11,506 nucleotides of DNA from CAKZKT01 sp034434235 (GTDB lineage: Bacteria; Chloroflexota; Anaerolineae; CG2-30-64-16). The translations under genes and the position numbers were made by a program. Position 1 is the stretch's first letter. Each line of letters opens with the position of its first letter. Below the pieces are notes generated by a model that had not been told where the DNA came from, made no database searches, and worked only from the letters and a program-made list of their open reading frames with translations. Positions 1 through 6,660 of the stretch are shown in pieces. The stretch is taken from positions 1-11,506 of the forward strand of contig DAOTZV010000050.1 in assembly GCA_034434235.1 (NCBI GenBank), written 5' to 3'.

Positions 1-690
1 GATCGTCAGGGTCGAGTTCAGCTCGCCGGTGACGTAGACCCACCGACCGGTGGGGTGGAACGCGATGTGTCGCGGCCCGGCACCCGGGGTGAACGCAACA
101 AATGGCGGATCGGCCGGCACCAGGCGCTTTCCCTCGGCGTCAATCCGGTAAACCAGCACTTGATCGATTCCCAGGTCGGCGGCCAGCGCGAAGCGGCCGG
201 TCGGGTCGGGCACGATGCAATGGGCGTGCGGTCCCTCCTGGCGATCGGCCACGGGCCCGGAGCCGGCATGCTGGATGATCTGCGACGCCGGTTCCAGGCC
301 GCCGTCCGGCCGCACCCCGAAAACGGTGAGGCTGCCGCTGGCGTAGTTGGCGACCATCAGCAGCCGGCCGCTCGGGTCGGGGCTCAGGTGACACGGCCCC
401 GCGCCGCCCGTCAGCTCATCGTTGATGTGCGTGAGCTCGCCGGTCGCCGCATCGCGGGCATACGCCACGGCCGCGCCGCCCGACCGTTGGCCGTGCTCCC
501 GCACCTCGCTTCCCGCGTACAGGAAACGACTGCTCGGATGAAGCGCCAGCCAGGTCGGGTTGGCGATGCCGGTCGTCACGCCGGCCGGCGTCAGTGCGCC
601 GGTCGTTGCGTCGAACCGGAAGCGATAAATGCCTTCGGAACGCCGGCCGAAAGAGGATGCGGTGCTTGTGTACGTGCCGATATACAACAT
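1..690 (-). CDS. Lactonase, 7-bladed beta-propeller (Pgl/YbhE-like), 3' end cut by window edge
   Basis: An open frame runs on the minus strand from ATG at 690-688 to base 1 (230 codons, no stop), so the C-terminus lies outside the window. The protein starts MLYIGTYTS and contains repeated blade-like segments: NPTWLALHPSSRFLYAGSE, GPCHLSPDPSGRLLMVANY, GPHAHCIVPDPTGRFALAAD and GPRHIAFHPTGRWVYVTGE. The repeating pattern 'G-P-x-H-x-x-x-x-P-x-G-R-x-x-x-V' is typical of the lactonase/6-phosphogluconolactonase propeller family (PF10282, about 340-380 residues). Such enzymes hydrolyse sugar lactones to the free acid. Downstream of a glucarate dehydratase-like gene on the same strand, a role opening an aldono- or aldaro-lactone is plausible (inference). 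The start is uncertain: a purine-rich stretch lies just upstream of an in-frame TTG at 714-712, which would add 8 residues. No signal peptide is seen, so it is probably cytoplasmic. Confidence 0.87.
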   Translation of the reverse strand, partial: MLYIGTYTSTASSFGRRSEGIYRFRFDATTGALTPAGVTTGIANPTWLALHPSSRFLYAGSEVREHGQRSGGAAVAYARDAATGELTHINDELTGGAGPCHLSPDPSGRLLMVANYASGSLTVFGVRPDGGLEPASQIIQHAGSGPVADRQEGPHAHCIVPDPTGRFALAADLGIDQVLVYRIDAEGKRLVPADPPFVAFTPGAGPRHIAFHPTGRWVYVTGELNSTLTI

Positions 691-737
691 CGTCGATGTG
701 ATGGTATCAGTCAACTCCTCCCCCTTCTCTGTGTCCT

Positions 738-912
738 CATCCGTGGCCGCATCCGTATCGTGCACCAGCCCGACACGGAGAACACGGAGGCCACGGATCA
801 CAAGGCACGCGACGCCACATACCCCACGACCGCCGCAACGCCATCCGTGGCCTCCGTGGCCACATCCGTGTCGTGCCCATCCGTGGCCTCCGTGGCCACA
901 TCCGTGTCGTGC
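738..912. repeat. Minisatellite-like repeat cluster with a perfect 36-bp tandem duplication and inverted copies
   Basis: Positions 841-876 and 877-912 are two identical 36-bp units back to back, built from a shorter motif (ATCCGTGGC / CTCCGTGGC / ACATCCGTG). A shortened, degenerate copy lies at 738-763. A 16-bp inverted copy at 783-798 (CACGGAGGCCACGGAT) can pair with 843-858 or 879-894. The array fills the non-coding gap between the dehydratase stop (915) and the lactonase start (690), and ends 2 bases from that stop codon. It may act as a transcript-end hairpin or simply be an expanding intergenic repeat. I see no convincing promoter for the lactonase in this gap. Confidence 0.85.
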
Positions 913-914
913 GC

Positions 915-2198
915 TCACCATCGCGTCGCCTGGAACTTCCACCCCGGCTGCACCTTTTGCATCTCCGCCTCGTCGTCCCGTCTGGTCAGTCCGCAGCGCA
1001 GATAATTCTCGTGCAGCTTCGCCAGCGCAGCCCGATCCAACTCGATCCCCAGCCCGGGCTCGCGCGGCACAGGCAACGCGCCGTCCTCGAACCTGAACCG
1101 ACCGCCGACCAGCACCTCCTCCGACTGCCAGGGGTAGTGCGTATCGCATGCGTAGGTCAGGTTCGGCACCGCGGCCGCCAGATGAGTCATGGCCGCCAAC
1201 GAGATGCCGATGTGGCTATTGGAGTGCATCGAAAGCCCGCGACCGAACGTCGCGCAGATGCGCGCCAGCTCGACCGAAGCGCGCAGCCCGCCCCAGAAAT
1301 GGTGATCGCTGAGAATGATATCTTCTGATCCCAGCTCGATGCTGCGCGGCAGATGCTCGAACGCGGTCGTACACATGTTCGTCGCCAACGGCAGCGAGAC
1401 CGCCTTCCGCACAGTCGCCATATTCTCCTGCCCGCGCACCGGATCCTCGAAGTACTCCAGCACCCCCTCCAGCCGGCGGCCAACCGCGATCGCCGTCTCC
1501 ACCTTCCACACCGCATTGGGATCGAGCCGCAGCGGCGTGCCCGCGCCGAACGCCTCGCGCAACGCCAGGATCGCCGCGACCTCCTGATCGGGTGGAAAAA
1601 CGCCCCCCTTCAGCTTGATGGACTTGAACCCGAACTCCCGGCGCATCGCCTGTGCCTGCGCCACGATCCCGGCCGGATCGAGCGCGGCCCTTTGTCGGGC
1701 CGCGGCCCAGCCGATTGCGGCCGGATCCACGCCGAACCCCAGCTCCCCGCCCGCGCCCTCGTACTTATAAAACAGATAGGCCGAAAAATCCACCCGCTCG
1801 CGCACGCGGCCGCCCAACAGATCGCACACCGGCCGGCCGGTCGCCTTGCCCATGATATCGAAGCAAGCGACTTCGATCGCACTGTAGACATGGAGGATCC
1901 GACGGTGCTCCCAACCCACCAGATTGGCCGGCGCGCGGCCCGCGCCGAACCGCTCCACCAGGCCCCGGTAGATCGCGTTCAACTGAAACGGATCCTGGCC
2001 GATCACCACCTCGGCCGCGGCTTCCAGCGCGGCGGTCGTCTCGGCGCTGCCGGGCACCTCCCCCAGGCCGCTGATGCCATCGTTCGTCACGAGCTCCACG
2101 ATCGTGCGCAGCGCGTAAGGCGCGTGCAAACCCGCCGCGTTGAGCAACGGCGGATCGCTGATCGCGATAGGGGTCACGCGCATTTCCTGGATATGCAT
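915..2198 (-). CDS. Glucarate dehydratase-like enolase-superfamily enzyme
   Basis: The 427-residue protein belongs to the mandelate racemase/muconate lactonizing enzyme group of the enolase superfamily and matches glucarate dehydratase best. Visible motifs are the catalytic K195-L-K197 followed by GG, metal-ligand D226-P-N228, EDP at 251-253 with E258-N259 in GQEN, N274 in LATNM, D298 in SDHHFWGG, and the base H325 in MHSNSHIGISLA. DTHYPWQ (352-358) and the PGLGIELD tail are also typical. Family enzymes dehydrate D-glucarate (often also L-idarate) to 5-keto-4-deoxy-D-glucarate using Mg2+ in the cytoplasm. The usual length is about 440-450. The ATG at 2198 lies 3 bp after the permease stop, with AAAGGCGG just upstream, so the genes are translationally close. 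The exact aldarate substrate is not provable from sequence; other acid-sugar dehydratases are the alternative. Confidence 0.9.
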   Translation of the reverse strand: MHIQEMRVTPIAISDPPLLNAAGLHAPYALRTIVELVTNDGISGLGEVPGSAETTAALEAAAEVVIGQDPFQLNAIYRGLVERFGAGRAPANLVGWEHRRILHVYSAIEVACFDIMGKATGRPVCDLLGGRVRERVDFSAYLFYKYEGAGGELGFGVDPAAIGWAAARQRAALDPAGIVAQAQAMRREFGFKSIKLKGGVFPPDQEVAAILALREAFGAGTPLRLDPNAVWKVETAIAVGRRLEGVLEYFEDPVRGQENMATVRKAVSLPLATNMCTTAFEHLPRSIELGSEDIILSDHHFWGGLRASVELARICATFGRGLSMHSNSHIGISLAAMTHLAAAVPNLTYACDTHYPWQSEEVLVGGRFRFEDGALPVPREPGLGIELDRAALAKLHENYLRCGLTRRDDEAEMQKVQPGWKFQATRW

Positions 2199-2201
2199 CG
2201 C

Positions 2202-4130
2202 TCAACCGCCTTTGATCGCCCCGGCCGTCAGGCCGGCCACCATGAACTTCTGCGCCGACATATAGATGATCACCACCGGGATCGAGATCACCAGCGCCGA
2301 CGCCATCAGCAAGCCCCACGGGTAAATATCGCCGTAGATCGTGGTCGCCATGCCCACCGTCAGGGTCTTCAGGTTGTCGCTGCGGATGAACACAAACGCG
2401 TAGAGGAATTCCTTCCAGGCCGAGGTGAAGGCGAAGAGCGCCACCGCCAGCAGCGCCGGCTTCGTCAGCGGCAACGTGACCTTGAGGAACGCCTGGAGTC
2501 GCGTCGCACCGTCCACCATAGCCGCGTGCTCCAGGTCTTCCGGGATCGAACGGTAATAGCCTAACAGCAGCCAGGTCGAGAACGGCATCATGAAGGTCGG
2601 ATAGACCGCGATCAATCCGGCCAGCGAGTTGATCAACCCCAGATTAGTGAGGATCTGATAGAGCGGGATGAACATCAGCGCGCCCGGAATCAGGTAGGTG
2701 ATCAACAGCACCGCGTTGAGGGTATCGGCCCCACGGAAGCGCAGCCGCGCCAGCGCATAGGCGCCCAGCGCCGACAGGGACACCGAGAGCGCCGTACTGA
2801 AGATCGTCACGATGACCGTATTGCGCGCCCAGGTGAAGAACGGCTGCTCGAAGAACAGCTTGCGAAACTGTTCCAGCGACCACGGCGCCGGCCACAAGAT
2901 GTTCTGGCGCATGGTGATCTGCAGCTCGGTCTTGAACGCAGTGATGATGATCCAGTAGAAGGGGAAATAGATCAGCGTCAGCAACACGATCATCGTCGCC
3001 GCGCGCACCAGGGTCAGGGTGCGGCGATGGGCGCTCGTGCGCGCCGCACCGGACTGCCAGCCGATCGCTCGACGGACCGCCCTGATCGCCGCGATCAATC
3101 CGTTGCCGATGATCCGCAGCGGGAACAGGACCAGGCCCAACACAAAGCCGATGACCCGGCCCAGGAAGCTCAACAGCTTCGTCTGCCAGGTCTCTTCTAT
3201 ATCGGTGCTCACGTCGCGGCGCATGTAGCCGGAGAGGAGCAGGATCAAGAAGCCCAGCACCGGCGTCATGGTGAGCGCGATGGCCGCGGCCGGGCCGAAG
3301 CGCAACCCGATCATGCCGTACTGATAGGTCAACACCGAGTAAACGCGCGTGGTACCGGCCGGGCCGCCGCCGGTCAACAGGAAGATCACCTCGAAGCTGT
3401 TAAAGGTCCAGATCGTCGAAAGAAGCACGGCCACCAACACCACAAAGCGGATGCCCGGCAGCGTGATATGGCGAAACCGTTGCCATTCCGACGCGCCGTC
3501 CACCTCGGCCGCCTCGTACAGCTCCTGGGGAATGGATTGAAGCCCGGCCAGGATGTTGACCGTAAAGAACGGAATGCCGGCCCACACATTGGCCAGGATC
3601 ACCGCCGGCAACGCCAGCCGGGGATTGCCCAGCCACGAGATCCCCTCGCTGATGATGCCGAGCTCGAGCAAAATGTAATTCAGCGCGCCGAATAGCGGAT
3701 CGAAGATGCTCTTCCACGTCAGCGCCTGGACGACCGAAGGGATGATCCACGGCAGGAGCACCAGGCCGGTGAGGATGTTGCGGCCGCGCACCTGCGCGTT
3801 GATAGCCAGCGCGGCGATCAGGCCGAAGATGAACTTAAGGATGATGCACGAAGCCGTAAAAACGATCGTGATCCGCACTGCCTGCCAGTAGAAGGGATCC
3901 TGCCACAGGCGGATGTAGTTATCGAACCAGACCCATTGCTGTTCTCCGCGGATCGTGCGCGCGGTGAAGCTGATCAGCACGGCCTCGACCAGAGGCCAGG
4001 CGATGAACGCCACCATCAAGATGACGACCGGCGCGATGAACGGCAACGCGACCTGCCAATCGCGGCCCAGGATGCGGTCGAGGCGACGCCATCTGGAGAC
4101 CTGGGGAAGAGGATAGGTTATAGAAGTCAT
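2202..4130 (-). CDS. Fused carbohydrate ABC transporter permease (MalF-like + MalG-like in one chain)
   Basis: This single 642-residue ORF carries two complete binding-protein-dependent permease domains. The N-terminal half (about 25-305) resembles MalF/UgpA-type permeases, with about six hydrophobic segments (near 30-53, 88-110, 120-143, 174-196, 229-251, 283-301). It has an EAA loop at 206-226 (EAAEVDGASEWQRF...LPG). The C-terminal half (about 372-642) resembles MalG/UgpE, with segments near 375-399, 436-460, 471-491, 502-524, 558-580 and 608-626. Its second EAA loop is at 535-554 (HAAMVDGATRLQAF...LP). Normally these are two genes of about 290 and 275 residues. The linker (about 305-372) holds an extra hydrophobic stretch at 319-349. 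It would form the whole membrane channel with the upstream lipoprotein delivering substrate. No ATPase is encoded nearby, so a shared MsmK/UgpC-type ATPase elsewhere is likely. The start ATG at 4130 has GCGGAG at good spacing. Confidence 0.95.
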   Translation of the reverse strand: MTSITYPLPQVSRWRRLDRILGRDWQVALPFIAPVVILMVAFIAWPLVEAVLISFTARTIRGEQQWVWFDNYIRLWQDPFYWQAVRITIVFTASCIILKFIFGLIAALAINAQVRGRNILTGLVLLPWIIPSVVQALTWKSIFDPLFGALNYILLELGIISEGISWLGNPRLALPAVILANVWAGIPFFTVNILAGLQSIPQELYEAAEVDGASEWQRFRHITLPGIRFVVLVAVLLSTIWTFNSFEVIFLLTGGGPAGTTRVYSVLTYQYGMIGLRFGPAAAIALTMTPVLGFLILLLSGYMRRDVSTDIEETWQTKLLSFLGRVIGFVLGLVLFPLRIIGNGLIAAIRAVRRAIGWQSGAARTSAHRRTLTLVRAATMIVLLTLIYFPFYWIIITAFKTELQITMRQNILWPAPWSLEQFRKLFFEQPFFTWARNTVIVTIFSTALSVSLSALGAYALARLRFRGADTLNAVLLITYLIPGALMFIPLYQILTNLGLINSLAGLIAVYPTFMMPFSTWLLLGYYRSIPEDLEHAAMVDGATRLQAFLKVTLPLTKPALLAVALFAFTSAWKEFLYAFVFIRSDNLKTLTVGMATTIYGDIYPWGLLMASALVISIPVVIIYMSAQKFMVAGLTAGAIKGG

Positions 4131-4198
4131 GCAAGCTCCGCTTCGCTCATGTCGGGGAAAAAGCCGCGGCGGCAGCTTCCCATGCCGCGGCCAACCAG

Positions 4199-4220
4199 AG
4201 GGCCGGCGTGAGCCGGCCCT
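4199..4220. repeat. Intergenic hairpin, 9-bp stem, in the binding protein-permease gap
   Basis: AGGGCCGGC (4199-4207) and GCCGGCCCT (4212-4220) form a perfect 9-bp stem with a 4-nt loop. It lies between the binding-protein gene and the permease gene of the same minus-strand operon. Together with the next hairpin it could protect the upstream message or attenuate readthrough. That would make binding protein exceed permease, as known for malE-malF. No T-run follows, so it is not a classical terminator. Confidence 0.6.
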
Positions 4221-4232
4221 GCCGCCGAAAAC

Positions 4233-4265
4233 ACGTGTCCGGCACCTGGCCGATGCCGGACACGT
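4233..4265. repeat. 33-bp palindromic hairpin element, copy A
   Basis: ACGTGTCCGGCA (4233-4244) and TGCCGGACACGT (4254-4265) form a perfect 12-bp stem around a 9-nt loop, 18 bp downstream of the binding-protein stop. The same architecture and length recur at 10905-10937 with compensatory changes (copy B), so this is a member of a dispersed hairpin family. In this position it may stabilise the binding-protein transcript or reduce transcription into the permease. Confidence 0.75.
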
Positions 4266-4283
4266 CAGATGGAACCGGCCCGC

Positions 4284-5765
4284 TTACTTCTTCTGCTCGC
4301 CGATCTTCATCTCTTTGGCGATGGCTTCCATGCGCTCATGCGCCTGCTTGACGGCCTGGGCCGGGGTGGCCTGCTTGGTGATCGTGGCCGCCATCATATC
4401 GTGCAGGATCGCGGCGGCCTGGACGGCATCCCAGAACGGATTGGGCTTGGCCGGCCACGAGCCGCCCGGATAGTCGCCGAATGCCTCCTTGCCCATCGCC
4501 TCCAGGTTCGGATCGGCCTTGAACGCCTCCTTCACCTGTGGCATGTCGTAGTAGCCCGCGTAGCTCGGCAGGAAGAGGCCCGCGCTGATGAGCGAGATCG
4601 GCAGGAAGACCTCCGGCTGGAGCATATAGAGGGCGAATTCCTTCGCCATGGCCACGTTCTTGGCGCCCATGTAGATGTTAAACTGGCCGCCCGAAGCCCC
4701 GCGCAAGACCTGTCCGCTGGGGCCGACCGGGTTGGGCAGGAAGACCGTGCTCTCAAAGACCGGGTTCTTGTCGGCCTTGGCCTTCGCATAAACGCTTGCC
4801 GCGTTGATCGTGTAAGCGATGCTGCCGGCCAGATACGCCTCGTTGTTGCTGGAATCGGTCCACGTCTCGATGCCGGGCGGCAACATCGGCTTGTACTTGG
4901 GGCTCGAGTAGATCTCGGTGAGCCACTCGACCGCGGCCACGGTCTCCGGCGAGTTGAACGTCACCTTGGTCACGTCCTTGTCGGTCACCGCGCCGCCCCA
5001 CGAGTTGATCACTCCCATGATCAGGCCCAGGCCGTCGCCCGACTTGTTGACCGTCATGCCCCAGCCGTAGATCTTCTTGCTCGGATCGGAGACCTCCAGG
5101 CAGGCATCGCGGCGTTCGTTCCAGGTCTTCAGCTTGGTCACGTCGATCCCCTTGGCCTGGAAGAGATCCTTGCGCGCGAAGTGGCCGCCGCCGTGCACCA
5201 TGTAGGGGATGCCGACCCAATGGCCTTCGATGAAGTTCAGGTCTTTCTGGAGCGGCGTGACCGGGCCGTAGAGCTTCTCGGCCTGTGCCACCACATCGTC
5301 TACCGGCTGCAACAGTTGCAGGAAGTACAACTGTTGCACCATGCGGATGTGATAGCTGATGTCGGGCGGATTGCCCGCGCGCACGGCCGCGGCCATCTTG
5401 GGCACGAAATCCTCGGTTGCCTCCGCCGCGATCGTAGAGATATCCAGCTTCCAGCCCGGTTTGGTGGCAATGAACTTCTTGGCCGCATCTGCAAAGAGGG
5501 TCTCCATCTCCTTGAAGTACTCGCGGCGATGGAGGACGACCAGCGTGCCGGGGGTGGGCGTGGGGGTCACGACCTTTTCCACGACCTTCTCCACCGGCTT
5601 CTCGACGACCTTCTCGACGACCTTCTCGACCGGCTTCTCGACAATCTTTTCGACCGGCTTTTCGACGATCTTCTCCACGACCTGCGGCGTGGGTGCAGCG
5701 CATGCGCCGACGGCAACGGCGGTCCCGGCCAAAACGGCGCCCTTGAGGAACGAACGACGCTTCAT
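4284..5765 (-). CDS. Extracellular solute-binding lipoprotein of a carbohydrate ABC transporter (family 1)
   Basis: The 493-residue protein begins MKRRSFLKGAVLAG, a twin-arginine-like signal, followed by a lipobox ending at Cys22 (V-G-A-C). It is predicted to be exported and lipid-anchored. Residues 30-65 are nine V/I-E-K-x tetrapeptides, then TPTPTP (67-72), forming a stalk before the binding domain (about 74-493). That domain has family features such as KMAAAVRAGNPPDI, the hinge-like NFIEGHWVGIPY, KTWNERRDACLEV and the late segment FLPSYAGYYDMPQVKEAF. It captures sugar or sugar acid outside the membrane and feeds the fused permease encoded next. The ATG at 5765 is preceded by AGGAGGCG at 6-nt spacing, which fixes the start. 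The ligand is unknown; the downstream dehydratase and lactonase suggest a uronate, aldarate or oligosaccharide containing them. Confidence 0.95.
   Translation of the reverse strand: MKRRSFLKGAVLAGTAVAVGACAAPTPQVVEKIVEKPVEKIVEKPVEKVVEKVVEKPVEKVVEKVVTPTPTPGTLVVLHRREYFKEMETLFADAAKKFIATKPGWKLDISTIAAEATEDFVPKMAAAVRAGNPPDISYHIRMVQQLYFLQLLQPVDDVVAQAEKLYGPVTPLQKDLNFIEGHWVGIPYMVHGGGHFARKDLFQAKGIDVTKLKTWNERRDACLEVSDPSKKIYGWGMTVNKSGDGLGLIMGVINSWGGAVTDKDVTKVTFNSPETVAAVEWLTEIYSSPKYKPMLPPGIETWTDSSNNEAYLAGSIAYTINAASVYAKAKADKNPVFESTVFLPNPVGPSGQVLRGASGGQFNIYMGAKNVAMAKEFALYMLQPEVFLPISLISAGLFLPSYAGYYDMPQVKEAFKADPNLEAMGKEAFGDYPGGSWPAKPNPFWDAVQAAAILHDMMAATITKQATPAQAVKQAHERMEAIAKEMKIGEQKK
5571..5678 (-). repeat. 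12-bp coding repeat encoding (V/I)EK(I/V/P) stalk, nine units
   Basis: Nine consecutive 4-codon units encode residues 30-65 of the binding lipoprotein (VEKI, VEKP, VEKI, VEKP, VEKV, VEKV, VEKP, VEKV, VEKV). The units vary at synonymous positions, which argues for selection on the peptide. The repeat sits between the lipidated Cys22 and the ligand-binding domain, so it most likely acts as a spacer. Confidence 0.93.
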
Positions 5766-5831
5766 CGAATCGCCTCCTGTAAGATAGATGAGAAATTGAA
5801 TGGAAAACCGGTTCCGGCGAGGAGCAACTTT

Positions 5832-5860
5832 AGTTTAACGGATTTTGCGTCGGGTGTCAA
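5832..5860 (-). promoter_or_regulatory. Sigma-70-type promoter of the transporter/dehydratase operon
   Basis: On the minus strand TTGACA (5860-5855) and TAAACT (5837-5832) are separated by exactly 17 bp, about 65 bp upstream of the binding-protein ATG. A 7-bp inverted repeat (GTCGGGT 5849-5855 and ACCCGAC 5876-5882) overlaps and flanks the -35 box. A CGACAC direct repeat follows at 5879-5884 and 5888-5893. These may be sites for a sugar-responsive regulator (inference). Confidence 0.7.
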
Positions 5861-5900
5861 GCCATTCACTCAACAACCCGACACCTCGACACGCCAGGAT

Positions 5901-5929
5901 TTGACAATTGAAGCCATGCCGGATATAAT
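5901..5929 (+). promoter_or_regulatory. Near-consensus sigma-70 promoter of the MarR-glutaredoxin-protoglobin operon
   Basis: TTGACA (5901-5906) and TATAAT (5924-5929) are both perfect consensus hexamers with a 17-bp spacer. Predicted transcription starts near 5936, about 30 bp before the MarR ATG. A promoter this strong usually needs repression, which fits the overlapping palindrome downstream. Confidence 0.88.
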
Positions 5930-5930
5930 C

Positions 5931-5947
5931 ATTTAGGACTACTAAAT
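5931..5947. promoter_or_regulatory. Candidate MarR autoregulatory operator
   Basis: ATTTAGGACTACTAAAT is a 17-bp palindrome around a central C with one mismatched pair (7 of 8 positions symmetric). It starts 1 bp after the -10 box and covers the predicted transcription start. MarR-family dimers typically bind AT-rich palindromes of this size and repress their own operon, so this is the natural binding site for the adjacent regulator. Confidence 0.65.
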
Positions 5948-5965
5948 AATATTCGAGGGCCCATC

Positions 5966-6655
5966 ATGCCGGCTTTTGACCCAAGACACCGTCACGCTTC
6001 GCCGGCGGCCGCCATCGCCATCGCCCTGTATCGCATTGGCCAGGCGATCGACCGCCTGCTCCGCCTGCGCGGAGAGGCCTGCCAGCTCTCTCCGACCCAG
6101 ATCCAGGCCCTGCTCTTCCTGCAACACGCCCGGCCGGAGGCTCACACGATCGGCGGACTGGCGCAGCGCCTGGCGACGACTTATGCCACGGCCAGCGGCG
6201 TAGCCGATGCCCTGGAGCGCAAGGACCTGGTGATCCGCCAGCCGTTGGAAGAGGACCGCCGCGTCGTCCTGTTGAGGCTCACCGAAGAGGGCCGACAAGA
6301 GGCCCAGGCGCTCGCCGATCTCCTGGACGAGATCGAGACGGTCGTCGCTTCCCTGCCGGAGGCCGACCAACACGCCATGTTGCGCGCCACCCAGGCGATC
6401 GTCAGGCGGCTCCAGGCGGCCGGCTACGTGCATGTATATGAGATGTGTTGGAACTGCCAGTTCTTCCGCCGAAATGCGCATCCGGACAACCCTCGCGGTC
6501 CGCATCATTGCGCGTTTGTGGACGCGCCGTTGGCCGAACCCAACACTTATTTCGAATGCCCGGACTTCGTTGCCCGCGAATTGCCGGAGGCGATGGCTGC
6601 TCAGCCGGCCGTCGGCTCCAAAGCTGATAGCAATGCCAGCACGACGAGGAGGTGA
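5966..6655 (+). CDS. MarR-family regulator with C-terminal four-cysteine metal/redox domain
   Basis: This is a 229-residue DNA-binding protein. Residues about 15-150 are a MarR winged helix-turn-helix: SPTQIQALLFLQ, then TIGGLAQRLATTYATASGVADALERKDLVIRQPLEEDRRVV with the wing 'D-R-R', then VLLRLTEEG and a C-terminal dimer helix. MarR proteins are usually about 140-160 residues. Here an extension (157-201) carries C161-W-N-C164, H180-H181-C182 and C198, a set able to bind zinc or an Fe-S/redox centre. The start ATG follows GAGGG at 6 nt. It is the first gene of an operon with a glutaredoxin and a protoglobin, and its stop lies 5 bp before the next start. It is probably a redox- or gas-sensing repressor of its own operon (inference), and may also control the divergent transporter operon. 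Confidence 0.93.
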   Translation: MPAFDPRHRHASPAAAIAIALYRIGQAIDRLLRLRGEACQLSPTQIQALLFLQHARPEAHTIGGLAQRLATTYATASGVADALERKDLVIRQPLEEDRRVVLLRLTEEGRQEAQALADLLDEIETVVASLPEADQHAMLRATQAIVRRLQAAGYVHVYEMCWNCQFFRRNAHPDNPRGPHHCAFVDAPLAEPNTYFECPDFVARELPEAMAAQPAVGSKADSNASTTRR

Positions 6656-6660
6656 TGCCC

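Noticed and set aside
738..912. CRISPR array
   Set aside because: There are only two contiguous identical units and no spacers; internal short motifs repeat without the repeat-spacer pattern, and no cas gene is present.
55..1005. Plus-strand ORF across the lactonase, the repeat cluster and the dehydratase end
   Set aside because: The minus strand encodes recognisable propeller blades; this frame has no motif and includes translated minisatellite repeats.
1353..2564. Plus-strand ORF spanning the dehydratase and permease genes
   Set aside because: It crosses two well-supported minus-strand genes and shows only shadow composition.
4269..5936. Long plus-strand ORF (555 codons) antisense to the binding-protein gene
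   Set aside because: It is a shadow frame created by GC-rich codon bias, with a low-complexity leucine/aspartate run opposite the VEK repeat and no ribosome site. The minus-strand gene has a signal peptide, lipobox and family motifs.
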